Assembly: GCF_030486405.1 (NCBI RefSeq)
Contig: NZ_CP129613.1
Coordinates: 2,480,001-2,544,000, forward strand
From: Mycolicibacterium sp. HK-90
Lineage (GTDB): Bacteria > Actinomycetota > Actinomycetes > Mycobacteriales > Mycobacteriaceae
Direction: 5' to 3'
Length of the DNA stretch: 64,000 nt
The first letter of the stretch is position 1. The number at the start of each line of letters is the position of its first letter. The position numbers were made by a program, and so were the translations under genes. The notes beneath the pieces were generated by a model. That model was not told the origin of the DNA. It ran no database searches and saw only the letters and a program-made list of their open reading frames with translations. Shown here piece by piece: positions 44,179-53,674 of the stretch.

Positions 44179-45681
44179 GTGTCTGAGGCAAACGTGGGTA
44201 CGACCGTGAAGACCGATGTCGTGCTGGTTGGGGCCGGCATCATGAGCGCAACCCTCGGCGCCCTGATCCGGCTGTTGGAGCCGGACTGGTCCATCACCAT
44301 GATCGAACGGCTCGACGGTGCCGCCGCGGAGAGCAGTGACCCGTGGAACAACGCGGGCACGGGACACTCCGCGCTGTGTGAGCTGAACTACACGCCGGAG
44401 CTGTCCGACGGATCGATCGACACCACCAAGGCCATCAACGTCAACGAGCAGTTCCAGGTGTCGCGCCAGTTCTGGGCCTATGCCGCCGAGAACGGGGTGT
44501 TGTCCGACGTCCGCGGCTTCCTCAACCCCATCCCGCACGTCAGCTTCGTGCACGGGGCGGAGAACGTCGACTACCTCAAGCGGCGCCACGAGGCGCTGGT
44601 CGGCAACCCGCTGTTCTCCTCGATGGAGTTCATCGACGACAAGGACGAGTTCGCCCGCCGGCTGCCCTTCATGGCCGCCAAGCGCGATTTCTCCGATCCG
44701 GTGGCCCTGAACTGGACCGAGGCCGGCACCGACGTCGACTTCGGCTCGCTGTCGCGCCAGCTGATCGGCTTCACCGCGCAGCGCGGCATGGACACACTGT
44801 TCGGACACGAGGTGCGCAACCTGCGCAAGGAGTCCGACGGAAGCTGGACGCTGAAGGTGACCAACCGGCGCACGGGCCTGAAGCGCAAGTTCAACGCCAA
44901 GTTCGTGTTCGTCGGCGCCGGCGGTGGGGCGTTGCCGTTGCTGCAGAAGTCCGGCATCCCCGAGGCCAAGGGCTTCGGCGGCTTCCCGGTCGGTGGCGCC
45001 TTCCTGCGGACCGACAACCAGGCGCTGACCGCCGGCCACCAGGCCAAGGTGTACGGGCTGCCGCCGCTGGGCGCTCCGCCGATGTCGGTGCCGCACCTGG
45101 ACACCCGCGTGATCAACGGCAAGTCCTGGCTGTTGTTCGGCCCGTTCGCGGGCTGGACGCCGAAGTTCCTCAAGCAGGGCAAGTTCACCGATCTGCCGTT
45201 GTCGGTCAAGCCCAACAACATCATGTCCATGCTCGGGGTCGGGCTCACCGAGATGGGGCTGGTCAACTACCTGGTGGGCCAGCTGCTGCTGAGCGAGGCC
45301 GCCCGGGTCGACACCTTGCGCGAGTTCGCGCCCAGCGCAGTCGATTCCGACTGGGAGCTGGACATCGCGGGCCAGCGTGTGCAGGTCATCCGGCGCAAGG
45401 GTGCCGGCGGTGTGCTGGAGTTCGGCACCACTGTGCTGACGGCCGCCGACGGCAGCATCGCCGGGCTGCTGGGCGCCTCGCCCGGCGCGTCGACGGCCGT
45501 GCCGGCCATGCTCGATGTCCTGGAGCGCTGCTTCACCGATCGCTACCAGAGTTGGGTGCCCAAGCTCAAGGAGATGGTGCCGTCACTCGGCACCAAGCTG
45601 TCCAACGAACCCGGCCTGTTCGACGAGGTATGGGAGTGGGGCACCAAGGCGCTCCAACTGGACGCCCCTGTGACTGCGTGA
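44179..45681 (+). CDS. mqo: malate:quinone oxidoreductase
   Basis: A 500-residue FAD-dependent, membrane-associated enzyme oxidising malate to oxaloacetate and passing electrons to menaquinone. It has the FAD dinucleotide fold [20 protein letters not shown], the Mqo signature [20 protein letters not shown], and [20 protein letters not shown]. Length is normal for the family. GTG 44179 is the start. The 246-bp divergent gap to the hydrolase gene holds the promoters; I see no special structure in it. Confidence 0.96.
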   Translation: MSEANVGTTVKTDVVLVGAGIMSATLGALIRLLEPDWSITMIERLDGAAAESSDPWNNAGTGHSALCELNYTPELSDGSIDTTKAINVNEQFQVSRQFWAYAAENGVLSDVRGFLNPIPHVSFVHGAENVDYLKRRHEALVGNPLFSSMEFIDDKDEFARRLPFMAAKRDFSDPVALNWTEAGTDVDFGSLSRQLIGFTAQRGMDTLFGHEVRNLRKESDGSWTLKVTNRRTGLKRKFNAKFVFVGAGGGALPLLQKSGIPEAKGFGGFPVGGAFLRTDNQALTAGHQAKVYGLPPLGAPPMSVPHLDTRVINGKSWLLFGPFAGWTPKFLKQGKFTDLPLSVKPNNIMSMLGVGLTEMGLVNYLVGQLLLSEAARVDTLREFAPSAVDSDWELDIAGQRVQVIRRKGAGGVLEFGTTVLTAADGSIAGLLGASPGASTAVPAMLDVLERCFTDRYQSWVPKLKEMVPSLGTKLSNEPGLFDEVWEWGTKALQLDAPVTA

Positions 45682-45694
45682 CCGGGGCGGGCGG

Positions 45695-46168
45695 ATGACG
45701 GTCGCACTACGCCGCAGCTGGGCCAAAGACCTCGACGTACCAACGCTTTACGAGCTGCTCAAGCTCCGCATCGAGGTGTTCGTGGTGGAACAGGCCACGC
45801 CCTACCCGGAGCTCGACGGCCGCGACCTGCTCGCCGAGACCCGTCATTTCTGGCTGGAAGGTCCTGACGGAGAAGTGATTTCGACGTTGCGGTTGATGGA
45901 AGAGCATCCCGGCGGCGAGAAGGCGTTCCGGATCGGCCGGGTGTGCACCAAACGCAGTGATCGCGGTGTCGGGCACACCACCCGGTTGATGCAGGCCGCG
46001 TTGGCCGAGGTCGGCGACTACCCGTGTCACATCAACGCCCAGACATACCTGGTCGACATGTACGGCCGGCACGGATTCGTCCGCGACGGCGATGAATTCC
46101 TCGACGACGGAATCCCGCATGTGCCGATGGTGCGCCCCGGGGCCCGTAGCGAACACGAGTCCCACTGA
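45695..46168 (+). CDS. GNAT acetyltransferase (ElaA type)
   Basis: A 157-residue single-domain [24 protein letters not shown] is the ElaA-like first part, [20 protein letters not shown] the acetyl-CoA-binding motif (R-x-x-G-x-G/H), and [21 protein letters not shown] the C-terminal part. The substrate is unknown. It corresponds to Rv2851c in position and length. It starts 13 bp after mqo and is closely followed by the chelatase gene, so it is likely in the same transcript. Confidence 0.88.
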   Translation: MTVALRRSWAKDLDVPTLYELLKLRIEVFVVEQATPYPELDGRDLLAETRHFWLEGPDGEVISTLRLMEEHPGGEKAFRIGRVCTKRSDRGVGHTTRLMQAALAEVGDYPCHINAQTYLVDMYGRHGFVRDGDEFLDDGIPHVPMVRPGARSEHESH

Positions 46169-46181
46169 TGACGGCGGTTTT

Positions 46182-48062
46182 ATGACGGCGGCGAGCCACA
46201 CCTATCCCTTCAGCGCACTGGTAGGCCAGGACCGGTTACGGCTGGCCTTGCTGCTGTGTGCGGTTCATCCCGAGATCGGCGGCGTGCTGATCCGTGGCGA
46301 GAAGGGCACGGCGAAATCCACGGCGGTACGCGGTCTGGCCGCGGTGCTGTCGGCGGTCGACGACGACGCCCGGTTGGTGGAACTGCCCATCGGCGCGACC
46401 GAGGACCGCGTGGTCGGATCCCTGGACCTGCAGAAGGTGCTGCGCGACGGTGAGCACGCCTTCTCGCCTGGCCTGCTGGCCCGCGCCCACGGTGGCGTGC
46501 TCTACGTCGACGAGGTCAACCTGCTGCACGACCATCTGGTCGACGTCTTGCTCGATGCCGCGGCGATGGGCCGGGTACACGTTGAGCGCGAAGGGATCTC
46601 GCACTCACATGAGTCGAGGTTCGTGCTGATCGGCACGATGAACCCGGAGGAAGGCGAGCTGCGCCCGCAGTTGCTGGACCGGTTCGGTCTGACGGTGGAT
46701 GTGGCCGCCTCCCGCGATGTCGACGTGCGCGTCGAGGTGATCCGGTCCCGGATGGCGTTCGAAGCCGATCCGAAGGCGTTCGCCGAACGCTACGCGGCCG
46801 CCGACGCCGAGGTGGCCGACCGCATCTCCGCGGCCCGCGCCGCGATCGGTTCGGTGGTGCTGCCCGACAGTGAGCTGCGCCGAATTGCGGCCCTGTGCGC
46901 GGCATTCGACGTCGACGGCATGCGCGCCGATCTGGTGGTGGCCCGCACCGCCGTCGCTCATGCGGCGTGGCGCGGGGCTGCGACGGTGACCGAGGAGGAC
47001 ATCCGGGTGGCGGCCGAACTGGCGCTGCCGCACCGTCGCCGACGCGATCCGTTCGACGATCCGGGCCTGGACCCCGAACGCCTCGAAGAGGCGATGCAGC
47101 AAGCGGGGGAGACGGCGGCGCAGTCGGAGCCGGACCGCGGGCCTGAACCCGATCCCGACTTCGACCCGCCCGGCGGCGGTGTCGACCCGGGGTCCGAAAG
47201 CTCAGCGCCACAGGGTAATTCGTCACAGGGGGGATCGACGAACTCGGGTACCCGTCCGAGCGCCCCGCCGTCGGCGGTGTTCCGGACCAGGGCCCTGGTG
47301 GTGCCCGGCGTCGGTGAGGGCGCTCCCGGCCGGCGTTCGCGGGCCCGCAACCGTACCGGCACCCCCATCGCGGCCACCGCGGACCCGGGCAGTGGGCACG
47401 GACTGCACATGTTCGCGACCCTGCTGGCCACCGCGGGACGTCAGCAGGGTGCGGGGTTGCCGCGCCCCCTTCCCGAGGACGTGCGGCGCGCGGTACGCGA
47501 AGGCCGCGAAGGCAATCTGGTGATCTTCGTCGTCGACGCCTCGGGGTCGATGGCGGCCCGCGACCGGATGTCGGCGGTTACCGGTGCCACGCTGTCGCTG
47601 TTGCGCGACGCGTATCAGCGCCGGGACAAGGTCGCGGTGATCACGTTCCGCCGGGAGGACGCCCAGGTGCTGCTGCCGCCCACCACGTCGGTGCACATCG
47701 CCAGTCGCCGGCTCGCCCGGTTCGACACCGGCGGCAAAACCCCGCTGGCGCAAGGCTTGCTGACCGCCCGCGATCTCGTGGTCCGGGAGAAAGCTCGTGA
47801 CCGGGCCCGGCGCAGCCTGGTGGTCATCCTCACCGACGGTCGCGCCACGGGCGGCCCCGATCCGCTGGGGCGCACCAGGCAGGCCGCCGCCGCGCTGGTG
47901 GCCGAGGGGGCCGCCGCCGTCGTCGTCGATTGTGAGACATCGTTCGTGCGACTGGGATTGGCCGGGCAACTGGCTCAACAGCTGGGCTCACCGGCGGTAC
48001 GGCTCGAGCAGTTGCGAGCGGCCGAACTGACCCAGCTGGTCCAGCATCAGACCGCCGCCTAG
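46182..48062 (+). CDS. Mg/Co-chelatase-like fusion of ChlI and ChlD
   Basis: A 626-residue AAA+ plus von Willebrand A protein. The AAA part has [18 protein letters not shown] (Walker A), [20 protein letters not shown] (Walker B) and [20 protein letters not shown] Pro/Gly/Ser-rich acidic linker spans about residues 300-400. The vWA domain has the MIDAS motif [14 protein letters not shown] and [10 protein letters not shown]. In this cob gene run the probable role is ATP-driven metal insertion in cobalamin synthesis with CobN, rather than chlorophyll synthesis. ATG 46182 is used; the frame is open into the preceding GNAT gene. Confidence 0.9.
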   Translation: MTAASHTYPFSALVGQDRLRLALLLCAVHPEIGGVLIRGEKGTAKSTAVRGLAAVLSAVDDDARLVELPIGATEDRVVGSLDLQKVLRDGEHAFSPGLLARAHGGVLYVDEVNLLHDHLVDVLLDAAAMGRVHVEREGISHSHESRFVLIGTMNPEEGELRPQLLDRFGLTVDVAASRDVDVRVEVIRSRMAFEADPKAFAERYAAADAEVADRISAARAAIGSVVLPDSELRRIAALCAAFDVDGMRADLVVARTAVAHAAWRGAATVTEEDIRVAAELALPHRRRRDPFDDPGLDPERLEEAMQQAGETAAQSEPDRGPEPDPDFDPPGGGVDPGSESSAPQGNSSQGGSTNSGTRPSAPPSAVFRTRALVVPGVGEGAPGRRSRARNRTGTPIAATADPGSGHGLHMFATLLATAGRQQGAGLPRPLPEDVRRAVREGREGNLVIFVVDASGSMAARDRMSAVTGATLSLLRDAYQRRDKVAVITFRREDAQVLLPPTTSVHIASRRLARFDTGGKTPLAQGLLTARDLVVREKARDRARRSLVVILTDGRATGGPDPLGRTRQAAAALVAEGAAAVVVDCETSFVRLGLAGQLAQQLGSPAVRLEQLRAAELTQLVQHQTAA

Positions 48063-48096
48063 ACCGCACCCAGACGCCGCGCAGGAAGGACCGCCC

Positions 48097-48711
48097 ATGC
48101 CACAAGGACAGCCGCTGACCGTCCCCGACGACGGTTTGACCACCAAGGCCCGTCGGAACGCGCCGTTGCTCGCCGTGCACACCGGCCCGGGCAAGGGCAA
48201 GTCGACCGCGGCCTTCGGGATGGCGCTGCGAGCCTGGAACCAGGGCTTTTCGGTGGCGGTGTTCCAGTTCGTCAAGAGCGCGAAGTGGAAGGTCGGGGAG
48301 GAGGCCGTGTTCGGCCAACTCGGCCGGCTGCACGACGAGCACAGTGCCGGCGGGCCGGTCGAATGGCACAAGATGGGCTCGGGTTGGTCCTGGACGCGCA
48401 AGCACGGCAGCGACGTCGACCATGCGGCCGCCGCGGCCGATGGTTGGGCCGAGATCAAACGCAGGTTGGCCGAGGAACGCCACGACTTCTATGTCCTCGA
48501 CGAGTTCACCTATCCGCTCAAGTGGGGCTGGGTGGACGTGGACGAGGTGGTCGAGGTGCTGGCCAACCGTCCGGGTACCCAGCATGTGGTGATCACCGGT
48601 CGCGATGCCCCGCAGGCGCTGATCGACGCCGCGGATCTGGTGACCGAGATGACCAAGATCAAGCACCCGATGGATGCCGGCCGTAAGGGCCAGAAGGGCA
48701 TCGAGTGGTAG
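48097..48711 (+). CDS. cobO: cob(I)yrinic acid a,c-diamide adenosyltransferase
   Basis: A 204-residue CobA/CobO-type enzyme attaching the 5'-deoxyadenosyl group to corrinoids. It shows the P-loop VHTGPGKGKSTAAFGMALRA, FQFVKSAKWKVGEE, and FYVLDEFTYPLKWGWVDVDE followed by VVITGRDAPQAL, all family-typical. ATG 48097 has AGGAAGGA upstream. The gene lies between the chelatase and cobB genes; a palindromic element separates it from cobB. Confidence 0.95.
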   Translation: MPQGQPLTVPDDGLTTKARRNAPLLAVHTGPGKGKSTAAFGMALRAWNQGFSVAVFQFVKSAKWKVGEEAVFGQLGRLHDEHSAGGPVEWHKMGSGWSWTRKHGSDVDHAAAAADGWAEIKRRLAEERHDFYVLDEFTYPLKWGWVDVDEVVEVLANRPGTQHVVITGRDAPQALIDAADLVTEMTKIKHPMDAGRKGQKGIEW

Positions 48712-48727
48712 GCGGGCTCCGCTCTGC

Positions 48728-48785
48728 CGAGCGACCACTCCGGTACACGATTGGCGGCGTGTCGCTGTACAGACACGGCCGCTCG
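48728..48785. repeat. palindromic intergenic element, copy B
   Basis: Imperfect inverted ends CGAGCGACC (48728-48736) and GGCCGCTCG (48777-48785) flank GGCGTGTCGCTGTACAGACAC. The reverse complement aligns with copy A at 39893-39954 over the ends and the CCGTGTCTGT...CGACACGCCG core. It fills most of the 92-bp gap between cobO and cobB. Confidence 0.6.
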
Positions 48786-48803
48786 CGGTGCTGAGGTGAG
48801 CGG

Positions 48804-50168
48804 GTGACCACGACCCCGGCGGTGGTGATCGCCGCACCGGCATCGGGCAGTGGGAAGACCACGGTGGCAACGGGTTTGGTCGGCGCCCTGCGCCAGGCCG
48901 GCCATACCGTGGCGCCGTTCAAGGTGGGGCCGGACTTCATCGACCCGGGCTACCACGCCCTGGCCGCCGGGCGTCCGGGCCGCAACCTGGACCCGGTGCT
49001 CGTGGGCGACGCGTTGATCGGCCCGTTGTACCGGCACGGCTGCACCGGCGCCGACATCGCGGTCGTCGAGGGCGTGATGGGCCTGTTCGACGGCCGCATC
49101 GAGGGCCAGATGACCGGTGTCCCGCGGGGCTCGGCAGCCCAGGTCGCGAACCTGCTGGGGGCTCCGGTGGTGCTGGTGGTCGACGCCCGCGGCCAGAGCC
49201 ACAGCATCGCCGCCCTGCTGCACGGCTTCGCAACCTTCGACCCGACGGTGCGCATCGCCGGCGTGATTCTCAACCGGGTGGGCTCGGACCGGCATGAGGC
49301 GGTATTGCGCCAGGCCTGTGAACATGCCGGGGTGGCGGTGCTGGGTGCGATTCCCCGGGCCGATGAATTATCCGTCCCGTCAAGGCATCTCGGACTCATC
49401 ACCGCCGTCGAGCACGGCCGGCAGGCGCGTGACGCGGTAGCCGCGATGACCGCCCTGGTCGGCCGCCACGTGGATCTCGAGGCCCTGGTGTCCGCGTCGG
49501 CCGCCCATGTCGATGCCGAACCCTGGAGCCCGGAGGGCGAGCCGGTGACGGACGTCACGGTGGCGCTGGCGGCGGGCAAGGCCTTCAGCTTCGGTTACGC
49601 CGAACATGCCGAGTTGCTGCGCGGGGCCGGGGCGCGGGTGGCCGAGTTCGACCCGCTGAACGAGCCGCTGCCGGACGGCGTCGACGCGCTGGTGCTGCCC
49701 GGTGGGTTCCCCGAGCAGTTCACCGCGGAACTGTCGGCCAACGACCTTGTCCGGCAGCAGATCAGAGACCTGGCCGGCCGCGGCGCCCCGGTGCATGCCG
49801 AGTGTGCGGGCCTGACGTACCTCGTGGACGATCTCGACGGGGTGCCGATGTGCGGTGTGCTGGCCGGCTCGGCGCGGTTCACCGAACGCCTCACACTGGG
49901 CTACCGCGATGCGGTCGCGGTCGTGGACTCCTGCCTCCATGCCGCCGGAGACCGCGTCACGGGACATGAATTCCACCGGACCACAGTGGAATTCACCGAT
50001 GATCAGCCACCGGCCTGGGCCTTCGCCGGCCCCGGTCGGAGCGCGCGGCGCGACGGCGCGGTGCGGCGTGGTGTGCACGCCGGATACCTGCACACCCACC
50101 CCGCGGCGCACCCTGAGGCCATCACCCGCTTCGTGACGACAGCAGCAACCACTAAGCTCGGCGGGTGA
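48804..50168 (+). CDS. cobB: cobyrinic (hydrogenobyrinic) acid a,c-diamide synthase
   Basis: A 454-residue glutamine-dependent amidotransferase. The N-terminal ATPase domain has VIAAPASGSGKTTVATGLVG and KVGPDFIDPGYHALAAGRPG. The C-terminal glutaminase domain has LPGGFPEQFTAELSAN, PVHAECAGLTYLVDDLDG (nucleophile Cys) and a terminal HAGYLHTHPAAHPEA with the catalytic His. It amidates the a and c side chains of the corrin ring. The start is GTG 48804, and its TGA overlaps a GTG of the next frame at 50165. Confidence 0.94.
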   Translation: MTTTPAVVIAAPASGSGKTTVATGLVGALRQAGHTVAPFKVGPDFIDPGYHALAAGRPGRNLDPVLVGDALIGPLYRHGCTGADIAVVEGVMGLFDGRIEGQMTGVPRGSAAQVANLLGAPVVLVVDARGQSHSIAALLHGFATFDPTVRIAGVILNRVGSDRHEAVLRQACEHAGVAVLGAIPRADELSVPSRHLGLITAVEHGRQARDAVAAMTALVGRHVDLEALVSASAAHVDAEPWSPEGEPVTDVTVALAAGKAFSFGYAEHAELLRGAGARVAEFDPLNEPLPDGVDALVLPGGFPEQFTAELSANDLVRQQIRDLAGRGAPVHAECAGLTYLVDDLDGVPMCGVLAGSARFTERLTLGYRDAVAVVDSCLHAAGDRVTGHEFHRTTVEFTDDQPPAWAFAGPGRSARRDGAVRRGVHAGYLHTHPAAHPEAITRFVTTAATTKLGG

Positions 50169-50191
50169 CTACCGCGCACGCGAGGAGCAAT

Positions 50192-51412
50192 GTGACCTCC
50201 GAGAATGCCTACCTCGTCGGGTTGCGCCTGTCGGGCAAGAAGGTCGTCGTCGTCGGCGGCGGAACCGTCGCGCAACGCCGGCTGCCCCTGCTGATCGCCC
50301 ACGGCGCCGACGTCCATGTGATCGCCCGGGCCGCCAGCCCCGCGGTGGAGGCGCTGTCGCACGACGAACCGGGTATCACCCTGCAGCTGCGCGACTTCCG
50401 CGCCGGAGATCTCGACGGTGCCTGGTACGTGCTCGCGGCCACCGACGACACCGAGGTGAACGCCGCGATCGCCGCCGAAGCCGACGAACGGCGCATTTTC
50501 TGCGTACGGGCCGACATCGCCCGCGAGGGATCCGCGGTGACCCCGGCAACGTTCGAATCCGACGGGCTGTCGGTGGGTGTCCTCGCCGGAGGGGAGCACC
50601 GGCGGTCGGCTGCCATCCGCACCGCCATCCACGAAGCATTGCAGCGCGGTCTGCTCACCGCGGACGCCGGCGGCGACGTGGGGGAGGCGCCTCAGGGGGT
50701 GGCTCTCGTCGGTGGCGGCCCGGGTGACCCCGAGCTGATCACCGTTCGCGGACGACGCCTGCTGGCCCGCGCCGACGTCGTGGTGGCCGACCGGCTCGCT
50801 CCTCAGGAGTTGCTCGCCGAACTCGGCCCTCACGTCGAGGTGATCGACGCGGCCAAGATCCCGTACGGGCGGGCGATGGCGCAGGATGCGATCAACCAGG
50901 TGCTGGTGGACCGGGCCAGGGCCGGAAAGTTCGTCGTGCGCCTCAAGGGTGGCGATCCGTTCGTCTTCGCGCGCGGCTACGAAGAGGTACAGGCCTGCAC
51001 CGAGGCCGGGATCCCGGTGACCGTCGTTCCCGGTGTGACGAGCGCCATATCGGTGCCCGCCTTGGCCGGGGTGCCGGTCACCCACCGCGGCATGACGCAC
51101 GAGTTCGTGGTGGTCAGCGGGCACGTTGCGCCCGGTCACCCCGAATCGTTAGTGAATTGGGATGCGCTGGCGGCGATGACCGGCACGATCGTGCTGCTGA
51201 TGGCCGTCGAGCGCATCGAGCTGTTCACCAAGGCGTTGCTGGGCGGCGGCCGACCTGCGGATACGCCGGTGTTGGTGGTGCAGCACGGGACCACCGTCGC
51301 GCAGCGCACCCTGCGGGCCACCCTCGGTGACGCGCCCGAGCGCATCCGCGAGGAAGGCATCCGACCTCCGGCGATCATCGTGATCGGGCCCGTGGCGGCC
51401 TTCGCTGGTTAA
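50192..51412 (+). CDS. cysG: siroheme synthase / uroporphyrinogen-III C-methyltransferase
   Basis: A 406-residue bifunctional enzyme. The N-terminal domain (KVVVVGGGTVAQRRLPLLIA, WYVLAATDDTEVNAAIA) is the NAD-dependent precorrin-2 dehydrogenase. The C-terminal domain (VALVGGGPGDPELITVRGRR, VVVADRLAPQELL, RLKGGDPFVFARGYEE, VVPGVTSAISVPALAGVPVTH) is the SAM-dependent methyltransferase. It makes precorrin-2, the branch point to cobalamin and siroheme. GTG 50192 follows CGAGGAGC and gives almost the tuberculosis length; GTG 50165 overlapping cobB is the alternative. Confidence 0.95.
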   Translation: MTSENAYLVGLRLSGKKVVVVGGGTVAQRRLPLLIAHGADVHVIARAASPAVEALSHDEPGITLQLRDFRAGDLDGAWYVLAATDDTEVNAAIAAEADERRIFCVRADIAREGSAVTPATFESDGLSVGVLAGGEHRRSAAIRTAIHEALQRGLLTADAGGDVGEAPQGVALVGGGPGDPELITVRGRRLLARADVVVADRLAPQELLAELGPHVEVIDAAKIPYGRAMAQDAINQVLVDRARAGKFVVRLKGGDPFVFARGYEEVQACTEAGIPVTVVPGVTSAISVPALAGVPVTHRGMTHEFVVVSGHVAPGHPESLVNWDALAAMTGTIVLLMAVERIELFTKALLGGGRPADTPVLVVQHGTTVAQRTLRATLGDAPERIREEGIRPPAIIVIGPVAAFAG

Positions 51413-51413
51413 A

Positions 51414-51429
51414 GGATTCTTAAGATTCC
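51414..51429. promoter_or_regulatory. AT-rich palindrome upstream of efpA
   Basis: GGATTCTTAAGATTCC is a 16-bp palindrome with one mismatched pair (14 of 16 bases symmetrical), starting two bases after the cysG stop and 17 bp before efpA. Such an AT-rich symmetrical site in GC-rich surroundings suggests an operator or a promoter element for the pump gene. Confidence 0.4.
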
Positions 51430-51445
51430 GGTAAGGTGACCCGGT

Positions 51446-52966
51446 ATGACGGCACTCAATGACGCCGAGCGCCAGGGCCTTGCGGCCCGCCTCCCGTCCT
51501 GGTTCCCGTCCTGGGGCTTCCTTTCAGCGGTGACTGCGATCGGCGGCATGCAGCTGCTGGCCACGATGGACAGCACGGTCGCGATCGTCGCGCTGCCCAG
51601 GATCCAGGACGAGCTCGGTCTGTCCGACGCGGGGCGTAGCTGGGTCATCACCGCCTACGTGCTGACCTTCGGCGGCTTGATGCTGCTCGGCGGACGGCTC
51701 GGCGACACCATCGGCCGCAAACGCACCTTCATCGTCGGTGTCGCGTTGTTCACCATCGCCTCGATCCTGTGCGGCATCGCCTGGAATGAAGCGACGCTGG
51801 TGATCGCCCGGCTGCTGCAGGGTGTCGGCGCGGCCATCGCGTCGCCCACCGGTCTTGCGCTCGTCGCCACCACGTTCCCGAAGGGGCCGGCCCGGAACGC
51901 CGCCACCGCGGTGTTCGGTGCGATGACGGCCATCGGCTCGGTGATGGGTCTGGTGGTCGGCGGTGCGCTGACCGAGGTGTCGTGGCGGTGGGCCTTCCTG
52001 GTCAACGTGCCGATCGGCCTGGTGATGCTCTACCTCGCGCGCACCGCGCTGCGCGAGACCAACCGCGAGCGGATGAAGCTCGACGCCGCAGGCGCGCTGC
52101 TGGCGACCCTGGCGTGCACCGCCGCGGTGTTCGCCTTCACCCAGGGGCCCGAAAGCGGCTGGCTCGCGCCGGTCACGCTGGGCTCCGGGGCGGCCGCCGC
52201 GGTCTTCGGTATCGCGTTCCTGATCGCCGAACGGAGCGCCGAGAATCCGGTGGTGCCGTTCGACCTGTTCCACGAGCGCAATAGGGTGGCCACGTTCGCG
52301 GCGATCTTCCTGGCCGGTGGTGTGCTGTTCACCCTGACCGTGCTGATCGGCCTCTACGTGCAGGACATCCTCGGGTACAGCGCCCTGCACGCCGGCATCG
52401 GCTTCATCCCGTTCGTGATCGGCATGGGTATCGGCCTGGGCGTGTCGTCGCAGATCGTGCGGTTCTTCCAGCCGCGGCTGGTGGTCATCGCCGGCGGCGT
52501 CCTGGTGCTCGGGGCGATGCTCTACGGCTCCACCCTGCACGCGGGTATCCCGTACTTCCCGAACCTGGTCGTGCCGATCACCATCGGTGGCATCGGCATC
52601 GGCATGATCGTGGTACCGCTGACCCTGGCGGCCATCGCCGGCGTCGGCTTCGACCGCATCGGCCCGGCATCGGCCATCGCGCTCATGCTGCAGAACCTCG
52701 GTGGGCCGCTGGTGCTGTCGATCATCCAGGCCGTCATCACCTCGCGCACTCTCTATCTGGGCGGTATCACCGGCCCGGTCAAGGACATGAACGGCCCACA
52801 GTTGGCCGCGTTGGACGCGGGCTACACGTACGGCCTGCTGTGGGTGGCCGCGGTCGCCGTCCTGGTCGGCGGCGCGGCGTTGTTCATCGGCTACACCTCC
52901 GAACAGGTGGCGCATGCCCAGGAGGTCAAGGACGCGATCGATGCCGGGGAGATCGAGGTCGACTGA
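51446..52966 (+). CDS. efpA: MFS efflux pump of the DHA2 (14-helix) type
   Basis: A 506-residue drug:proton antiporter. Visible motifs are ATMDSTVAIVALPRIQDELGL (motif D1 in helix 1), LLGGRLGDTIGRKRTFIVGV (motif A) and LLQGVGAAIASPTGLAL, with about 14 hydrophobic segments in total. It corresponds to the mycobacterial EfpA, an essential-in-tuberculosis exporter linked to drug tolerance and lipid transport. ATG 51446 follows AAGGTGA. The preceding cob genes are on the same strand, but the palindrome between them suggests separate control. Confidence 0.92.
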   Translation: MTALNDAERQGLAARLPSWFPSWGFLSAVTAIGGMQLLATMDSTVAIVALPRIQDELGLSDAGRSWVITAYVLTFGGLMLLGGRLGDTIGRKRTFIVGVALFTIASILCGIAWNEATLVIARLLQGVGAAIASPTGLALVATTFPKGPARNAATAVFGAMTAIGSVMGLVVGGALTEVSWRWAFLVNVPIGLVMLYLARTALRETNRERMKLDAAGALLATLACTAAVFAFTQGPESGWLAPVTLGSGAAAAVFGIAFLIAERSAENPVVPFDLFHERNRVATFAAIFLAGGVLFTLTVLIGLYVQDILGYSALHAGIGFIPFVIGMGIGLGVSSQIVRFFQPRLVVIAGGVLVLGAMLYGSTLHAGIPYFPNLVVPITIGGIGIGMIVVPLTLAAIAGVGFDRIGPASAIALMLQNLGGPLVLSIIQAVITSRTLYLGGITGPVKDMNGPQLAALDAGYTYGLLWVAAVAVLVGGAALFIGYTSEQVAHAQEVKDAIDAGEIEVD

Positions 52967-52987
52967 TCTCGCGTCAGGTACAGCACG

Positions 52988-53650
52988 ATGAACCGCCGGC
53001 AGATCTCCGAGGCCATCGATTCGCTGGGCTGGCGCCTGGTGCTGGGGGCCGTGTACACCGAGGTGCTCGTGCCGTCGATGGCCGATGCCGCGGGCGCCGC
53101 GGGCCACGCCATCCGGGCGGCCGGTGCCGATGCGTCACAGCACCTTTCGATCGACATTCGCAGTGACCGGGCGGTGCTGCGGCTGTGCACCCGCGACGCA
53201 GGCACGGTGACCGAGCGGGACCTGGAACTGGCCAGGGAGATATCGCAGAGCTTGGCCGCACGCGGCTTCGAGCTGAACGCCGGGCCCGGCGCGATCCAGG
53301 CGGTCGAGATCGCCATCGATGCCCTGGACATCGGAGCCGTCCGCCCGTTCTGGAAAGCCGTCACGGGCTACGTCGACGACCTGGGCAACACCGACCTAAA
53401 TGCCGGTCTGGTCGATCCGTTCGGCCGTGGTCCCGCGATCTGGTTTCAGCAGATGGATGCGCCGCGACCACAGAGGAATCGGATCCACCTCGACATCGAC
53501 GTCACCCACGACGCAGCCCCGGCCCGCGTCGAGGCCGCACTGGCGGCAGGCGGCCGCTTGGTCAGCGACCGCGTGGCACCGCGATTCTGGGTACTCGCCG
53601 ACGCGGAGGGCAACGAGGCCTGCATCTGTACCTGGCAGGGCCGTGACTGA
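52988..53650 (+). CDS. pterin-4a-carbinolamine-dehydratase-like / VOC fusion protein
   Basis: A 220-residue two-domain protein. Residues 1-95 resemble a pterin-4a-carbinolamine dehydratase (ISEAIDSLGWRLVLGAVYTE, GHAIRAAGADASQHLSIDIR, ARGFELNAGPGAIQAVEIAI). Residues ~105-220 resemble a glyoxalase/VOC half-domain (FWKAVTGYVDDLGNTDLNAG, RNRIHLDIDVTHDAAPARVE, WVLADAEGNEACICTW). The dehydratase catalytic His set looks incomplete, so activity is doubtful. It lies between efpA and proS on the same strand. Confidence 0.7.
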   Translation: MNRRQISEAIDSLGWRLVLGAVYTEVLVPSMADAAGAAGHAIRAAGADASQHLSIDIRSDRAVLRLCTRDAGTVTERDLELAREISQSLAARGFELNAGPGAIQAVEIAIDALDIGAVRPFWKAVTGYVDDLGNTDLNAGLVDPFGRGPAIWFQQMDAPRPQRNRIHLDIDVTHDAAPARVEAALAAGGRLVSDRVAPRFWVLADAEGNEACICTWQGRD

Positions 53651-53674
53651 AGACACGCTCTAGGGTTGTCGCCT

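Noticed and set aside
43933..45096. Upstream extension of the Rv2854-type hydrolase antisense to mqo
   Set aside because: GTG 43932 gives the expected length, and the extension lies antisense to the well-supported mqo gene.
46182..48062. Chlorophyll-type magnesium chelatase
   Set aside because: The AAA+/vWA fusion is surrounded by cobalamin genes, and nothing in the window suggests chlorophyll synthesis.
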